Part shown: positions 1 through 5,139 of the stretch, piece by piece
Numbering within the stretch: the stretch's first letter is position 1
Layout: every line of letters begins with the position of its first letter
From: Methanomassiliicoccaceae archaeon UBA328
GTDB lineage: Archaea; Thermoplasmatota; Thermoplasmata; Methanomassiliicoccales; Methanomethylophilaceae
Length of the DNA stretch: 6,032 bases
Assembly: GCA_002506905.1 (NCBI GenBank)
Contig: DAYM01000003.1
Location: 98,610-104,641, forward strand
Reading direction: 5' to 3'
The notes under the pieces: generated by a model
Told to the model about the DNA's origin: nothing
The model's input: only the letters and a program-made list of their open reading frames with translations
Database searches by the model: none
Made by a program: the position numbers and the translations under genes

Positions 1-446
1 GCGTCAGGGAGAAGAAGGCACTCGTCTATTCGATATACTCCACGATAGAGCAGTACAGCGATGCGGCGGCCCTGGTGTCGTACATGTCATCCACGGACGA
101 GAACGTCATCGAAGCGATCGAGACGACCGTTTCCGAATTATCCAACTTCAAGAAGGAAGGGCTTCAGAAGGGAGAGCTCGCAAGGACGAAGAGACTCCTC
201 AAGGGAGCATACGTCAGATCCATGGAATCGACCGAGCACAGGATGTACAGGCTCGGAAGGGATTACATGCTGAACGGAAAGTGCCAGACACTGGAACAGC
301 GTTTGGCCGCGATCGATGCGGTGACCGAAGAAGAGGTCATGCACGTGGCAGATGATCTCCTTCATTCCGAGAACCTCAACATAACGGTCCTCGGAAAAGG
401 AAATTCGGCAATAAAGAAGTTCGATATCAGCGGTCTTGACCTCTGA
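1..446 (+). CDS. M16 family (insulinase/pitrilysin-type) peptidase, C-terminal part, 5' end outside window
   Basis: The reading frame is already open at base 3 and ends at TGA 444-446, giving 147 visible residues. The first visible stretch, VREKKALVYSIYS, matches the Arg-Glu-(Lys/Arg)-x-Gly/Ala-Leu-x-Tyr-Ser signature of the C-terminal domain of M16 metallopeptidases, and it is followed by the long helices and closing beta strand (NITVLGKG) expected there. In this family the zinc site (HxxEH) is in the N-terminal domain, which would lie before this window, so catalytic competence cannot be judged. Family members of this layout are about 400-430 residues, so roughly the last third is seen. Such enzymes degrade unfolded or small peptides inside an internal chamber. 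The gene is convergent with the hydrogenase protease gene and their 3' ends overlap by 20 bp (427-446). The family assignment is fairly firm; the substrate is unknown. Confidence 0.8.
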   Translation, partial: VREKKALVYSIYSTIEQYSDAAALVSYMSSTDENVIEAIETTVSELSNFKKEGLQKGELARTKRLLKGAYVRSMESTEHRMYRLGRDYMLNGKCQTLEQRLAAIDAVTEEEVMHVADDLLHSENLNITVLGKGNSAIKKFDISGLDL

Positions 447-915
447 GCTTGTCTCTCAGGTACAGGATCGCGTTGACCGCAGGCTGGACCGCGGCCTCTA
501 TCTCGGGGGTCATGGTCTCGCTCATTGTCTGGATGTCCTGGACCTCTACGGCCACGAAAAGGACCTTCTCGGGCATGGTGGACGCGTCCATCTGCTTCCC
601 GATCTTCAGGGCGGTGGCGAGATTGATGTCGTGGGCAAATGTGTTTCCCACGGTATCTTCGAAGTCATCCGGATCGTAGATCATTACCGTTCCGGGAGGC
701 TGTTGTCCGGTCAGGATAGCATCGGTGATCAATGCGAATCTGTATCCGCGGATCATCGGGAGGATCTCGAGTCCGCCGATCGCTTCCTGAAGCGTATCGA
801 CATCGTTCAGATGCATATCTTCTATGTTCTGGGCTATTTTGAGGCCTACGGCATCGTCCGTCATTATCGGGCTGCCGAGGCCGATCACAATGAATCTGTC
901 CTTGAGGTCCGACAT
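427..915 (-). CDS. [NiFe] hydrogenase maturation endopeptidase (peptidase M52, HycI/HybD-like)
   Basis: This 162-residue protein has the normal length for M52 proteases, which clip the C-terminal extension from the [NiFe] hydrogenase large subunit after nickel insertion. The N-terminus carries GLGSPIMTDDAVGL (residues 12-25), matching the family G-x-G-N-x3-x-D-(E/D)-x-x-G motif. By analogy with HybD, whose nickel-sensing ligands are Glu16, Asp62 and His93, the equivalents here are D21, D65 (in LITDAI) and H95 (in FAHDINLATAL). All three ligand positions are filled, with Asp replacing the first Glu, as is common in the HycI branch. The ATG (913-915) follows the P-II gene's TGA with no gap, and AAGGGTGA just upstream may serve as ribosome binding site, so it is probably translated by coupling. 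It is the last gene of the DUF1538/P-II unit and its 3' end overlaps the M16 gene. Which hydrogenase it processes is not visible; an Mvh-type partner of Hdr is a reasonable guess. Confidence 0.88.
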   Translation of the reverse strand: MSDLKDRFIVIGLGSPIMTDDAVGLKIAQNIEDMHLNDVDTLQEAIGGLEILPMIRGYRFALITDAILTGQQPPGTVMIYDPDDFEDTVGNTFAHDINLATALKIGKQMDASTMPEKVLFVAVEVQDIQTMSETMTPEIEAAVQPAVNAILYLRDKLRGQDR

Positions 916-1269
916 TCATTCACCCTTGGGGGGCATATCGGTGATCCCGGTGACCTTTTTGTTGGCAGGGGATCTGTAAATGCGGTCGATGGGTATCGAC
1001 ATACATAATCCGGTCGGGAAATCTTCGAGTTCTCCGTTCTCGATTATCCTTTCGAAGGCCTGATCCTTGTCCTCGTCCTTTACGAGGCAGAATATCATCT
1101 TGGTCTCCTCTTTGATGCTGACACCGAACAATCCCTTTTCGCCGGAATCGGCGCTGCCGGTGACATTTACGACGCCTGTCGTGATATCGGACAGCGATTC
1201 GGTCACTGCTTCGATATGTCCCTTTGGTAAAAGGGCTACTATCAGTTTTATGTTATCTCCGCTTTCCAT
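916..1269 (-). CDS. P-II-like signalling protein (PII superfamily)
   Basis: The 117-residue product starts MESGDNIKLIVALLPKG and has the ferredoxin-like beta-alpha-beta/beta-alpha-beta order of PII proteins. Strand 1 is near residues 7-14, the first helix 16-30, strands 2 and 3 flank the T-loop region (about 36-56), strand 4 is KMIFCLV (57-63), the second helix is 66-79, and TGLCMSIPIDRIY (86-98) corresponds to the TG-x-x-(I/F)-x-(I/V)-P-(V/I)-(D/E) segment. It is not a classical GlnB/GlnK: the T-loop is several residues shorter, the uridylylated Tyr of GlnB is absent, and the GDGKIFV box is replaced. The start is well supported, because AAGGAGG sits 7 nt upstream and ATG overlaps the stop of the preceding membrane gene as TAATG. 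The tight coupling to a polytopic membrane protein suggests it binds and gates that protein, as GlnK does AmtB. The bound effector (ATP, ADP, 2-oxoglutarate or other nucleotide) cannot be read from sequence. Confidence 0.85.
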   Translation of the reverse strand: MESGDNIKLIVALLPKGHIEAVTESLSDITTGVVNVTGSADSGEKGLFGVSIKEETKMIFCLVKDEDKDQAFERIIENGELEDFPTGLCMSIPIDRIYRSPANKKVTGITDMPPKGE

Positions 1270-2108
1270 TATGTTTCCTCCTTCGAACTTTTTATCTTTT
1301 TCTTTATTCTGATGTATATCCCGAGCATAGATAAAGACAGTATCGGTGCAAGGGCTATGAGCGATATCGCTCCGAATGCTCCGACCGATCCGGAACCGGG
1401 TACGGCCCTCGATATCGCGGCACACATGGTCATCAGTATGGCGACGGACATAGGTCCGGTAGCCACTCCTCCCGCGTCGTATGATATTTCTATCATGTCC
1501 TTGTCCATCAGCCACAGCATTACGATGGCCAGTGCGTACAGCGGGAGCAGGTAATAGATGGACATGAGGCCCTGTGACAGGGCGTACATTCCCGAACCGA
1601 CAAGGATCGAGACGCCGAACGCTACTGCCAGGGTTATGGATTTTCTCGTCAGCATGCCATTCGACGTCTTCTCCGCCTGCATGCTCAGGATCTTGATGGA
1701 CGGTTCGGCTATGACCACCAGGAATCCTGGCGCCATTCCGAACAGCAGTATGGCCAGGCCGTAGTTGTTAACTATCATATGCGATCCCATGATGCTGGCC
1801 AGGGGCATGAACGCCGAATAGATGCCGACCAGGAAGACGATCATCCCGAATCCCGCAAAGAACAGCCCTATGATCATGATCCTGAAATCCCTCCAGGTGT
1901 AATGCAGGATGTATTTCTGCATCAGTATGAAGATGAAATATAACGGGATCACGGCAAGAAGGACCTCTGCCGTACGGGAGACGAAGTTCGAGATCAAGCT
2001 GTCCAGATCGATCGCGGTGCTGTCCATAAGCTCTGCCATACCTTGTTCCGGTTCTCCCAGCAGGATGCCGTAGACTATGACTGTGATAAGCGGACCGATG
2101 GATGCCAC
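1269..2108 (-). CDS. DUF1538 protein, C-terminal half in the shifted frame
   Basis: This 279-codon frame could formally start at GTG 2108, but that codon lies in the middle of a conserved segment and has no convincing ribosome site, so independent initiation is doubtful. Content: end of the first repeat (ASIGPLITVIVYGILLG, 2-18), a soluble stretch (19-45), then hydrophobic segments at about 47-66, 75-99, 113-136, 157-176 and 181-201. The conserved GGVATGPMSVAILM block follows at 213-226, then FGAISLIALAPILSLSMLGIY (245-265) and a basic cytoplasmic tail, RIKKKIKSSKEET. The TAA overlaps the start of the P-II-like gene (TAATG). It should be read as the continuation of the frame above and not as a separate gene, unless both halves prove to be made separately and to assemble. 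Confidence 0.6.
   Translation of the reverse strand: MASIGPLITVIVYGILLGEPEQGMAELMDSTAIDLDSLISNFVSRTAEVLLAVIPLYFIFILMQKYILHYTWRDFRIMIIGLFFAGFGMIVFLVGIYSAFMPLASIMGSHMIVNNYGLAILLFGMAPGFLVVIAEPSIKILSMQAEKTSNGMLTRKSITLAVAFGVSILVGSGMYALSQGLMSIYYLLPLYALAIVMLWLMDKDMIEISYDAGGVATGPMSVAILMTMCAAISRAVPGSGSVGAFGAISLIALAPILSLSMLGIYIRIKKKIKSSKEET
1277..1283 (-). promoter_or_regulatory. Shine-Dalgarno site of the P-II-like gene
   Basis: On the minus strand AAGGAGG lies inside the last codons of the DUF1538 gene, 7 nt before the ATG at 1269. It fixes the start at MESGDN and indicates that the P-II gene is read from the same mRNA as the membrane protein gene. Confidence 0.75.
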
Positions 2109-2736
2109 CGATCATTCCGAACTCTTCCATTCCTCCTTTGGAGGATATGGTGGCACATATCCCGATACCTATCGACATCAGGATCGGAATGGTCATCGGA
2201 CCCGTGGTAACACCGCCGGAATCGAACACGATTCCCAGGTATTGCTCGGGTGCAAAGAACGACAGTGCGAGGATTATGGCATATCCTGCGGTGAGGATGA
2301 TGCGGATGGGGACCTTCAGCACGATCTTCAGGGTTGCGACGACCACGAAACTGCCGACACCCAATGCGATCACCATCGTCAGCAGGAACCCGTCTATTTC
2401 GGGATACAGCTGATTCACCATGTTGCTGAAGACAGACACATCCGGTTCGGCCATGGTCACCACCACTCCGATCAGGAACACTATTCCTATGGCGACGAAT
2501 ACCGAATTCCTTTTGGGTATCTCGGACCCTATGGCGGACCCCATCGGAAGGATGCCGATGTCCACGTCGTACAGGAACAGTGTGAATCCGACGATTATGA
2601 ACCCATAACATATTAGCGTCAGAATGAACTGTTCCGCGGTGGGGCTCAATATCAGCAGGTCCAGTAACAGCATCAGCGTGCTTATCGGCAGAGTGGTTCT
2701 GACGACGTCTTTGAACTGTGACCTGAAATCAAGCAT
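1768..2736 (-). CDS. DUF1538 protein, N-terminal half (correct frame only to residue 210)
   Basis: The open frame runs 322 codons from ATG 2736 to TAA at 1768-1770, but only residues 1-210 are genuine. Hydrophobic segments fall at about 13-32, 37-57, 79-96, 117-140, 145-163 and 176-197, the last overlapping the conserved GGVTTGPMTIPILMSIG block. From residue 211 the frame reads Arg/His/Ser-rich sequence (IHRSAYHSH and so on) with no membrane character, while the neighbouring frame continues the hydrophobic pattern. That abrupt change marks the frameshift. The ATG at 2736 is chosen because a stop lies seven codons upstream, no Shine-Dalgarno sequence is present, and a TATA element lies at leaderless distance. 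It is divergently transcribed from the LysR-like gene. If translated as it stands, the 112-residue foreign tail would probably make a non-functional product. Confidence 0.6.
   Translation of the reverse strand: MLDFRSQFKDVVRTTLPISTLMLLLDLLILSPTAEQFILTLICYGFIIVGFTLFLYDVDIGILPMGSAIGSEIPKRNSVFVAIGIVFLIGVVVTMAEPDVSVFSNMVNQLYPEIDGFLLTMVIALGVGSFVVVATLKIVLKVPIRIILTAGYAIILALSFFAPEQYLGIVFDSGGVTTGPMTIPILMSIGIGICATISSKGGMEEFGMIGGIHRSAYHSHSLRHPAGRTGTRYGRAYGQHRDRSGQLDLELRLPYGRGPSCRDPVIFHLHTDAEIHPALHLEGFQDHDHRAVLCGIRDDRLPGRHLFGVHAPGQHHGIAYDS
2104..2110 (-). other. frameshift site in the DUF1538 gene
   Basis: On the minus strand the text is ATC GGT GGC ATC C. Reading GGT GGC continues the first frame; reading GTG GCA TCC continues the second. 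Restoring a lost GT (GGT GTG GCA TCC) joins them as IGVAS and makes repeat one align residue for residue with repeat two. Loss of one unit from a GTGT run is a simple slippage event. No poly-A/T slippery heptamer is seen that would argue for programmed recoding. Confidence 0.7.
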
Positions 2737-2757
2737 CTGGGTCCGAATGGAGTTATA

Positions 2758-2768
2758 TTATAATAAAT
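2758..2768 (-). promoter_or_regulatory. TATA box for the DUF1538/P-II/M52 operon
   Basis: The minus strand reads ATTTATTATAA here, inside an AT-only stretch (about 2753-2774), centred about 27 nt before the ATG at 2736. That spacing puts the transcription start at or next to the start codon. The exact box within the AT run is uncertain. Confidence 0.5.
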
Positions 2769-2788
2769 ATAATTCCTTCTTGCGCATT

Positions 2789-2797
2789 ATTTATAAT
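2789..2797 (+). promoter_or_regulatory. TATA box for the LysR-like regulator gene
   Basis: ATTTATAAT is a good archaeal TATA match, centred about 27-28 nt upstream of the GTG at 2821. With no Shine-Dalgarno sequence before that GTG, a leaderless mRNA is likely. Confidence 0.55.
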
Positions 2798-2810
2798 ACT
2801 AGGCGTTCGA

Positions 2811-2819
2811 TTACGGTAA
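2811..2819 (+). promoter_or_regulatory. possible operator, inverted repeat TTAC-G-GTAA
   Basis: TTACGGTAA is a perfect 4+4 palindrome about one central base, lying between the TATA box and the regulator's start, about where the transcription start should be. A protein bound there would block transcription, so autoregulation is plausible. The element is short enough to arise by chance; the related TTACC/GGTAA pair at 3628-3643 is the only support. Confidence 0.3.
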
Positions 2820-2820
2820 C

Positions 2821-3624
2821 GTGGATATCGAGGTCAAGACCGAGCAATTGATAAACGGACGTACCGTTACCAACCGTCAGCTGGAAACACTCAGAGCGGT
2901 GGCGATGACAGGCAGCATGACCTCCGCCGCCAGATTTCTGGGGATATCGGTCCCGGTCGTCCACAGGTATATCTCTGCGATCGAAGAGGCCGCAGGGGTT
3001 CCGGTCGTCAGTTCCACTCCGGCCGGCACGGAGCTCACCAACGACGGGCGTCAGATCCTTCTCGTTTACGAGACCACGGAGATGAGATGCCGCGACGATC
3101 ACGGTTTTACCGTCTGCTGCAGTCCCGTCACCGAAGATCTTCTCATGTCTACGTTATCGTCGCTGAAGATGATGGACACAGAACTAGTGATCTCCGATGA
3201 CGTCCATAACCTGAGGATGATGAAGGAGAACCTTGCGGACCTTGCCATCATAGACGATCCGCTCTATCTTTTCGACACTGACGAGTTCGAATCCATCGAG
3301 ATAGGGTACATGGGGATGGTGTTCATCGACAACGGCGATTCGTTCATCCGTTACAGGTACGGGGCCCAGAGGGTCGCATTCATGTTCCTGGACACGATGG
3401 GAAGGAAATGCACCGTGGATTCGGAGACATTCTCCCTTCCCGAACTGCTCGGATCCAGCAAGAGCTTCTTCGTCGACGAGTTCCTCCTTCTCAGAAAAGG
3501 TATCAGGCTGAAGAGTGCCGTCGATCCCAAGATCCTGCGTCACGCGGTCACCGCCATATACCGTGTCGAGGATAAGCGCATCCGCAAGATAATCAACGCT
3601 CTCCAGAGCAGAGATATAAAGTGA
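2821..3624 (+). CDS. LysR/ModE-like winged-helix transcriptional regulator
   Basis: The product is 267 residues from GTG 2821. That GTG is the first in-frame start after a TAG at 2800. Residues 18-84 form a LysR-type winged helix-turn-helix: TNRQLETLRAVAMTGSMTSAARFLGIS, the recognition-helix segment VPVVHRYISAIEEAAGVPVV, and the wing TPAGTELTNDGRQIL. Residues 97-267 look like a shortened and diverged effector domain, with an FTVCCSP strand, ELVISDD, and an ENLADLAIIDDP segment reminiscent of the periplasmic-binding-protein fold of LysR proteins. I do not recognise the effector. Members bind DNA as dimers and often control a divergent operon; here the divergent unit is DUF1538/P-II/M52, and hdrCB lies downstream on the same strand. 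The HTH assignment is firm; the C-terminal fold and target genes are inferred. Confidence 0.82.
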   Translation: MDIEVKTEQLINGRTVTNRQLETLRAVAMTGSMTSAARFLGISVPVVHRYISAIEEAAGVPVVSSTPAGTELTNDGRQILLVYETTEMRCRDDHGFTVCCSPVTEDLLMSTLSSLKMMDTELVISDDVHNLRMMKENLADLAIIDDPLYLFDTDEFESIEIGYMGMVFIDNGDSFIRYRYGAQRVAFMFLDTMGRKCTVDSETFSLPELLGSSKSFFVDEFLLLRKGIRLKSAVDPKILRHAVTAIYRVEDKRIRKIINALQSRDIK

Positions 3625-3627
3625 GTA

Positions 3628-3654
3628 TTACCTCAAACGGTAATAGATTTTTTT
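3628..3654 (+). terminator. inverted repeat plus T-run after the regulator gene (terminator or operator)
   Basis: Four bases after the regulator's TGA, TTACC (3628-3632) and GGTAA (3639-3643) form a 5-bp stem with a 6-nt loop. A run of seven T follows at 3648-3654. An oligo-T run is enough for archaeal termination, so transcription of the regulator probably ends here before the hdrC promoter. The same repeat resembles the 2811-2819 palindrome, so it could instead be a protein-binding site upstream of hdrC. Confidence 0.45.
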
Positions 3655-3668
3655 CGAGACATTCTACG

Positions 3669-3676
3669 TTATATAG
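3669..3676 (+). promoter_or_regulatory. TATA box for hdrCB
   Basis: GTTATATA is centred about 27 nt upstream of the hdrC GTG at 3700, the spacing expected if transcription starts at the start codon itself. Confidence 0.6.
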
Positions 3677-3699
3677 GATAACCTCTTTTTCGGGGATAG

Positions 3700-4206
3700 G
3701 TGATTACTACGGAGTTCAAAGTAAACCCGGAATTCGAGGCACAGCTTGCAGCAGCAGGCGGAGCCGACGTCAAGCTGTGTTTCCAGTGCGGAACATGCAC
3801 AGCAGGATGCCCCTCAGGAAGGCGCACTTCCTACAGGGTAAGGAAACTTATGAGAATGGCACAGCTCGACATGAAAGAGGCAATCTTAGACAGCGATGAA
3901 CTGTGGGAGTGCAGCACTTGTTACACATGTGTAGAGAGATGCCCCCGCCAGGTCCCGATCGTCGACATCGTCGTCGCACTCAGGAACATTGCGGTCGCAG
4001 AAGGCCACATCCGTGCTAACCACAAGAAAACGGCAACCAGCTTCTACAAGACTGGACACACCGTTCCTATTAATGATAAGATCAAGGCAGAGAGGAAGGC
4101 CATGGGTCTTCCCGAAGTGCCTCCGACCGTGCTTGCGAACAAGGACGCTATGGACCAGCTCGACAAGATCCTGGATGCGACCGGATTCAACAAGATCGTG
4201 GAGTGA
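3700..4206 (+). CDS. hdrC: CoB-CoM heterodisulfide reductase subunit C (HdrC)
   Basis: HdrC is the small iron-sulfur subunit that passes electrons to HdrB for reduction of the CoM-S-S-CoB heterodisulfide in the last step of methanogenesis. The 168-residue protein carries two ferredoxin-type [4Fe-4S] motifs: C27-x2-C30-x2-C33-x3-C37-P (CFQCGTCTAGCP) and C71-x2-C74-x2-C77-x3-C81-P (CSTCYTCVERCP). There are no membrane spans, as expected for the soluble HdrABC type, unlike the cytochrome-linked HdrE route. GTG 3700 is used because TAG stands directly before it in frame, and the resulting N-terminus (MITTEFKVNPEF) resembles other HdrC proteins. The start overlaps GGTGAT, itself like a ribosome site, but the TATA spacing favours a leaderless message. 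hdrB follows 4 nt after the stop. Codon use leans to GCA and AAG, consistent with high expression. No hdrA is present in the window. Confidence 0.95.
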   Translation: MITTEFKVNPEFEAQLAAAGGADVKLCFQCGTCTAGCPSGRRTSYRVRKLMRMAQLDMKEAILDSDELWECSTCYTCVERCPRQVPIVDIVVALRNIAVAEGHIRANHKKTATSFYKTGHTVPINDKIKAERKAMGLPEVPPTVLANKDAMDQLDKILDATGFNKIVE

Positions 4207-4207
4207 T
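4200..4207 (+). promoter_or_regulatory. Shine-Dalgarno site of hdrB
   Basis: GGAGTGAT, close to the archaeal consensus GGAGGTGAT, spans the last hdrC codon and its stop and ends 3 nt before the hdrB ATG. It indicates coupled translation from one hdrCB mRNA. Confidence 0.7.
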
Positions 4208-4210
4208 AAA

Positions 4211-5056
4211 ATGGCTAAATACGCATTCTTCTTGGGTTGCATCGCGCCTCTCAGGTACCCCGGTGTAGAGAAATCTACAAGGGTCGTATGTGAGAAGCTC
4301 GGAATCGAACTCGTAGATATTCAGGACGCCAACTGCTGTCCCGCACCCGGAGTTATCAAGGCATTCAGCAAGGCAACATGGCTCGCAGCAGCAGCAAGGA
4401 ACCTTGCTCTCGCAGAGAAAATGGGACTGCCGATCGTGACGATCTGCAACGGATGTTACGGATCGCTTTTCGAGGCCGCACACGAACTCAACAACAACAA
4501 AGAAGAGCTCGCAGAGGTCAACAAGGTCCTGAAAGAGATCGGAATGGAATACAAGGGAACAACCCAGGTCTTCCACTTTGCAGAAGTACTCTACAAAGAG
4601 GTCGGCGTTGAGAAGATCAAGGCCGCCATCAGCAACCCCCTCAGCTACAAGGTAGCGACATTCTACGGATGCCACTTCCTGAAGCCCAGCTCCATCAAGA
4701 ACCTGGACGACCCTGAGGAACCTCACATCCTCGATGATCTTGTTGAGGCAACCGGAGCACAGAGCATGCCCAGAAAGCAGAAGATGCTCTGCTGCGGTGC
4801 AGGAGGAGGACTTAAGGCCGCCTTCGGTGACGTTGCAAAAGAGTTCACAAAGACCAACCTCGAGAACATTACGGCTTCCGGAGCAGAGTACATCATCGAT
4901 GTATGTCCGTTCTGTCACCTTCAGTTCGACACGGTCCAGGGAGATCTCGGATACAGCATCCCCGTTCTCCACCTTTCACAGCTCTACGGAATCGCAATGG
5001 GAATGTCTGAGGCAGACCTCGGACTCTCTACACACGTAGTGCCTGTAAAGCTCTAA
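4211..5056 (+). CDS. hdrB: CoB-CoM heterodisulfide reductase subunit B (HdrB), catalytic
   Basis: HdrB holds the non-cubane [4Fe-4S] clusters at which the CoM-S-S-CoB heterodisulfide is cleaved to the two free thiols. The 281-residue protein contains both CCG domains with all ten cysteines. The first has C10, C42-C43, C79 and C82 (ANCCPAPGV and CNGC); the second has C154, C194-C195, C232 and C235 (GCHF, MLCCGAGGG and CPFC). The spacings (C-x31-CC-x35-C-x2-C and C-x39-CC-x36-C-x2-C) fit the family pattern. Length is slightly below the usual 290-300 residues, with no missing motif. It starts at ATG 4211 behind a good ribosome site and ends TAA 5054-5056. Glycine is coded mostly by GGA and alanine often by GCA, unlike the more varied codons of the minus-strand operon. 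It is cotranscribed with hdrC; HdrA and the electron-donating hydrogenase must be encoded elsewhere. Confidence 0.96.
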   Translation: MAKYAFFLGCIAPLRYPGVEKSTRVVCEKLGIELVDIQDANCCPAPGVIKAFSKATWLAAAARNLALAEKMGLPIVTICNGCYGSLFEAAHELNNNKEELAEVNKVLKEIGMEYKGTTQVFHFAEVLYKEVGVEKIKAAISNPLSYKVATFYGCHFLKPSSIKNLDDPEEPHILDDLVEATGAQSMPRKQKMLCCGAGGGLKAAFGDVAKEFTKTNLENITASGAEYIIDVCPFCHLQFDTVQGDLGYSIPVLHLSQLYGIAMGMSEADLGLSTHVVPVKL

Positions 5057-5063
5057 ACACTTC

Positions 5064-5083
5064 AAGGGGCTTCGGCCCCTTTT
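5064..5083 (+). terminator. hairpin terminator after hdrB
   Basis: AAGGGGC-TTCG-GCCCCTT forms a perfect 7-bp stem closed by a stable UUCG tetraloop, starting 7 nt after the hdrB stop and running into a short T stretch (four T, 5080-5083). It looks like a bacterial-style intrinsic terminator or an mRNA 3'-end stabiliser. T-rich sequence continues to about 5122. Confidence 0.7.
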
Positions 5084-5120
5084 ACCCTCCTGGGGATCTT
5101 TGTAATTTCTTTCTGTGTTT

Positions 5121-5139
5121 TTCGGGTGTTCCGAATTTT
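5121..5139 (+). terminator. second hairpin with T-run downstream of hdrB
   Basis: TTCGG (5121-5125) pairs with CCGAA (5131-5135) around a 5-nt loop and is followed by TTTT. It lies after a T-rich stretch and could act as a backup terminator that insulates rps3ae from hdrCB. The stem is short, so this is tentative. Confidence 0.4.

Larger units (their letters stand above)
1269..2736 (-). pseudogene. DUF1538 family polytopic membrane protein, gene interrupted by a frameshift
   Basis: Taken together, two minus-strand reading frames make one about 489-residue membrane protein, the usual size of two-repeat DUF1538 proteins. The first frame gives residues 1-210 (2736 to 2107) and the second gives the following 279 residues (2108 to 1272). 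Each half ends in a matching block: GGVTTGPMTIPILM...FGMIG in the first (from about 2217) and GGVATGPMSVAILM...FGAIS in the second (from about 1472). Both also share an AEP motif, TMAEPDV versus VIAEPSI. This duplicated build is typical of secondary transporters, but no substrate is established for the family. Aligning FGAISLIALAPIL of repeat two with repeat one needs two extra bases after GGT at 2109-2107, restoring FGMIGVASIGPLI. The lesion may be a true null allele, a recent slip, an assembly error or, less likely, recoding. Since hydrophobic segments downstream are perfectly kept, any inactivation would be recent. Confidence 0.72.

Noticed and set aside
436..1008. 190-codon plus-strand frame opposite the M52 and P-II genes
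   Set aside because: Low-information His/Asp/Arg-rich product crossing two well-supported minus-strand genes; no ribosome site or promoter.
1270..1515. N-terminal extension of the P-II-like protein to about 199 residues
   Set aside because: The extra residues overlap the C-terminal DUF1538 coding sequence in another frame and look random; a clear Shine-Dalgarno site and TAATG junction fix the start at 1269.
2095..2120. Programmed ribosomal frameshifting to make full-length DUF1538 protein
   Set aside because: No slippery heptamer or strong downstream structure is apparent, and a simple GT loss explains the data; kept only as a remote option in the finding.
2077..2616. Plus- and minus-strand frames of about 180 codons within the DUF1538 gene
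   Set aside because: Their products are Asp/His/Arg-rich and lack the membrane pattern and repeat motifs; they are shadows of the membrane protein frame.
4187..4972. 261-codon open frame on the minus strand opposite hdrB
   Set aside because: It is a mirror frame of hdrB: irregular Cys/Val/Leu-rich sequence with no family motif, while the plus strand carries all ten HdrB cysteines.
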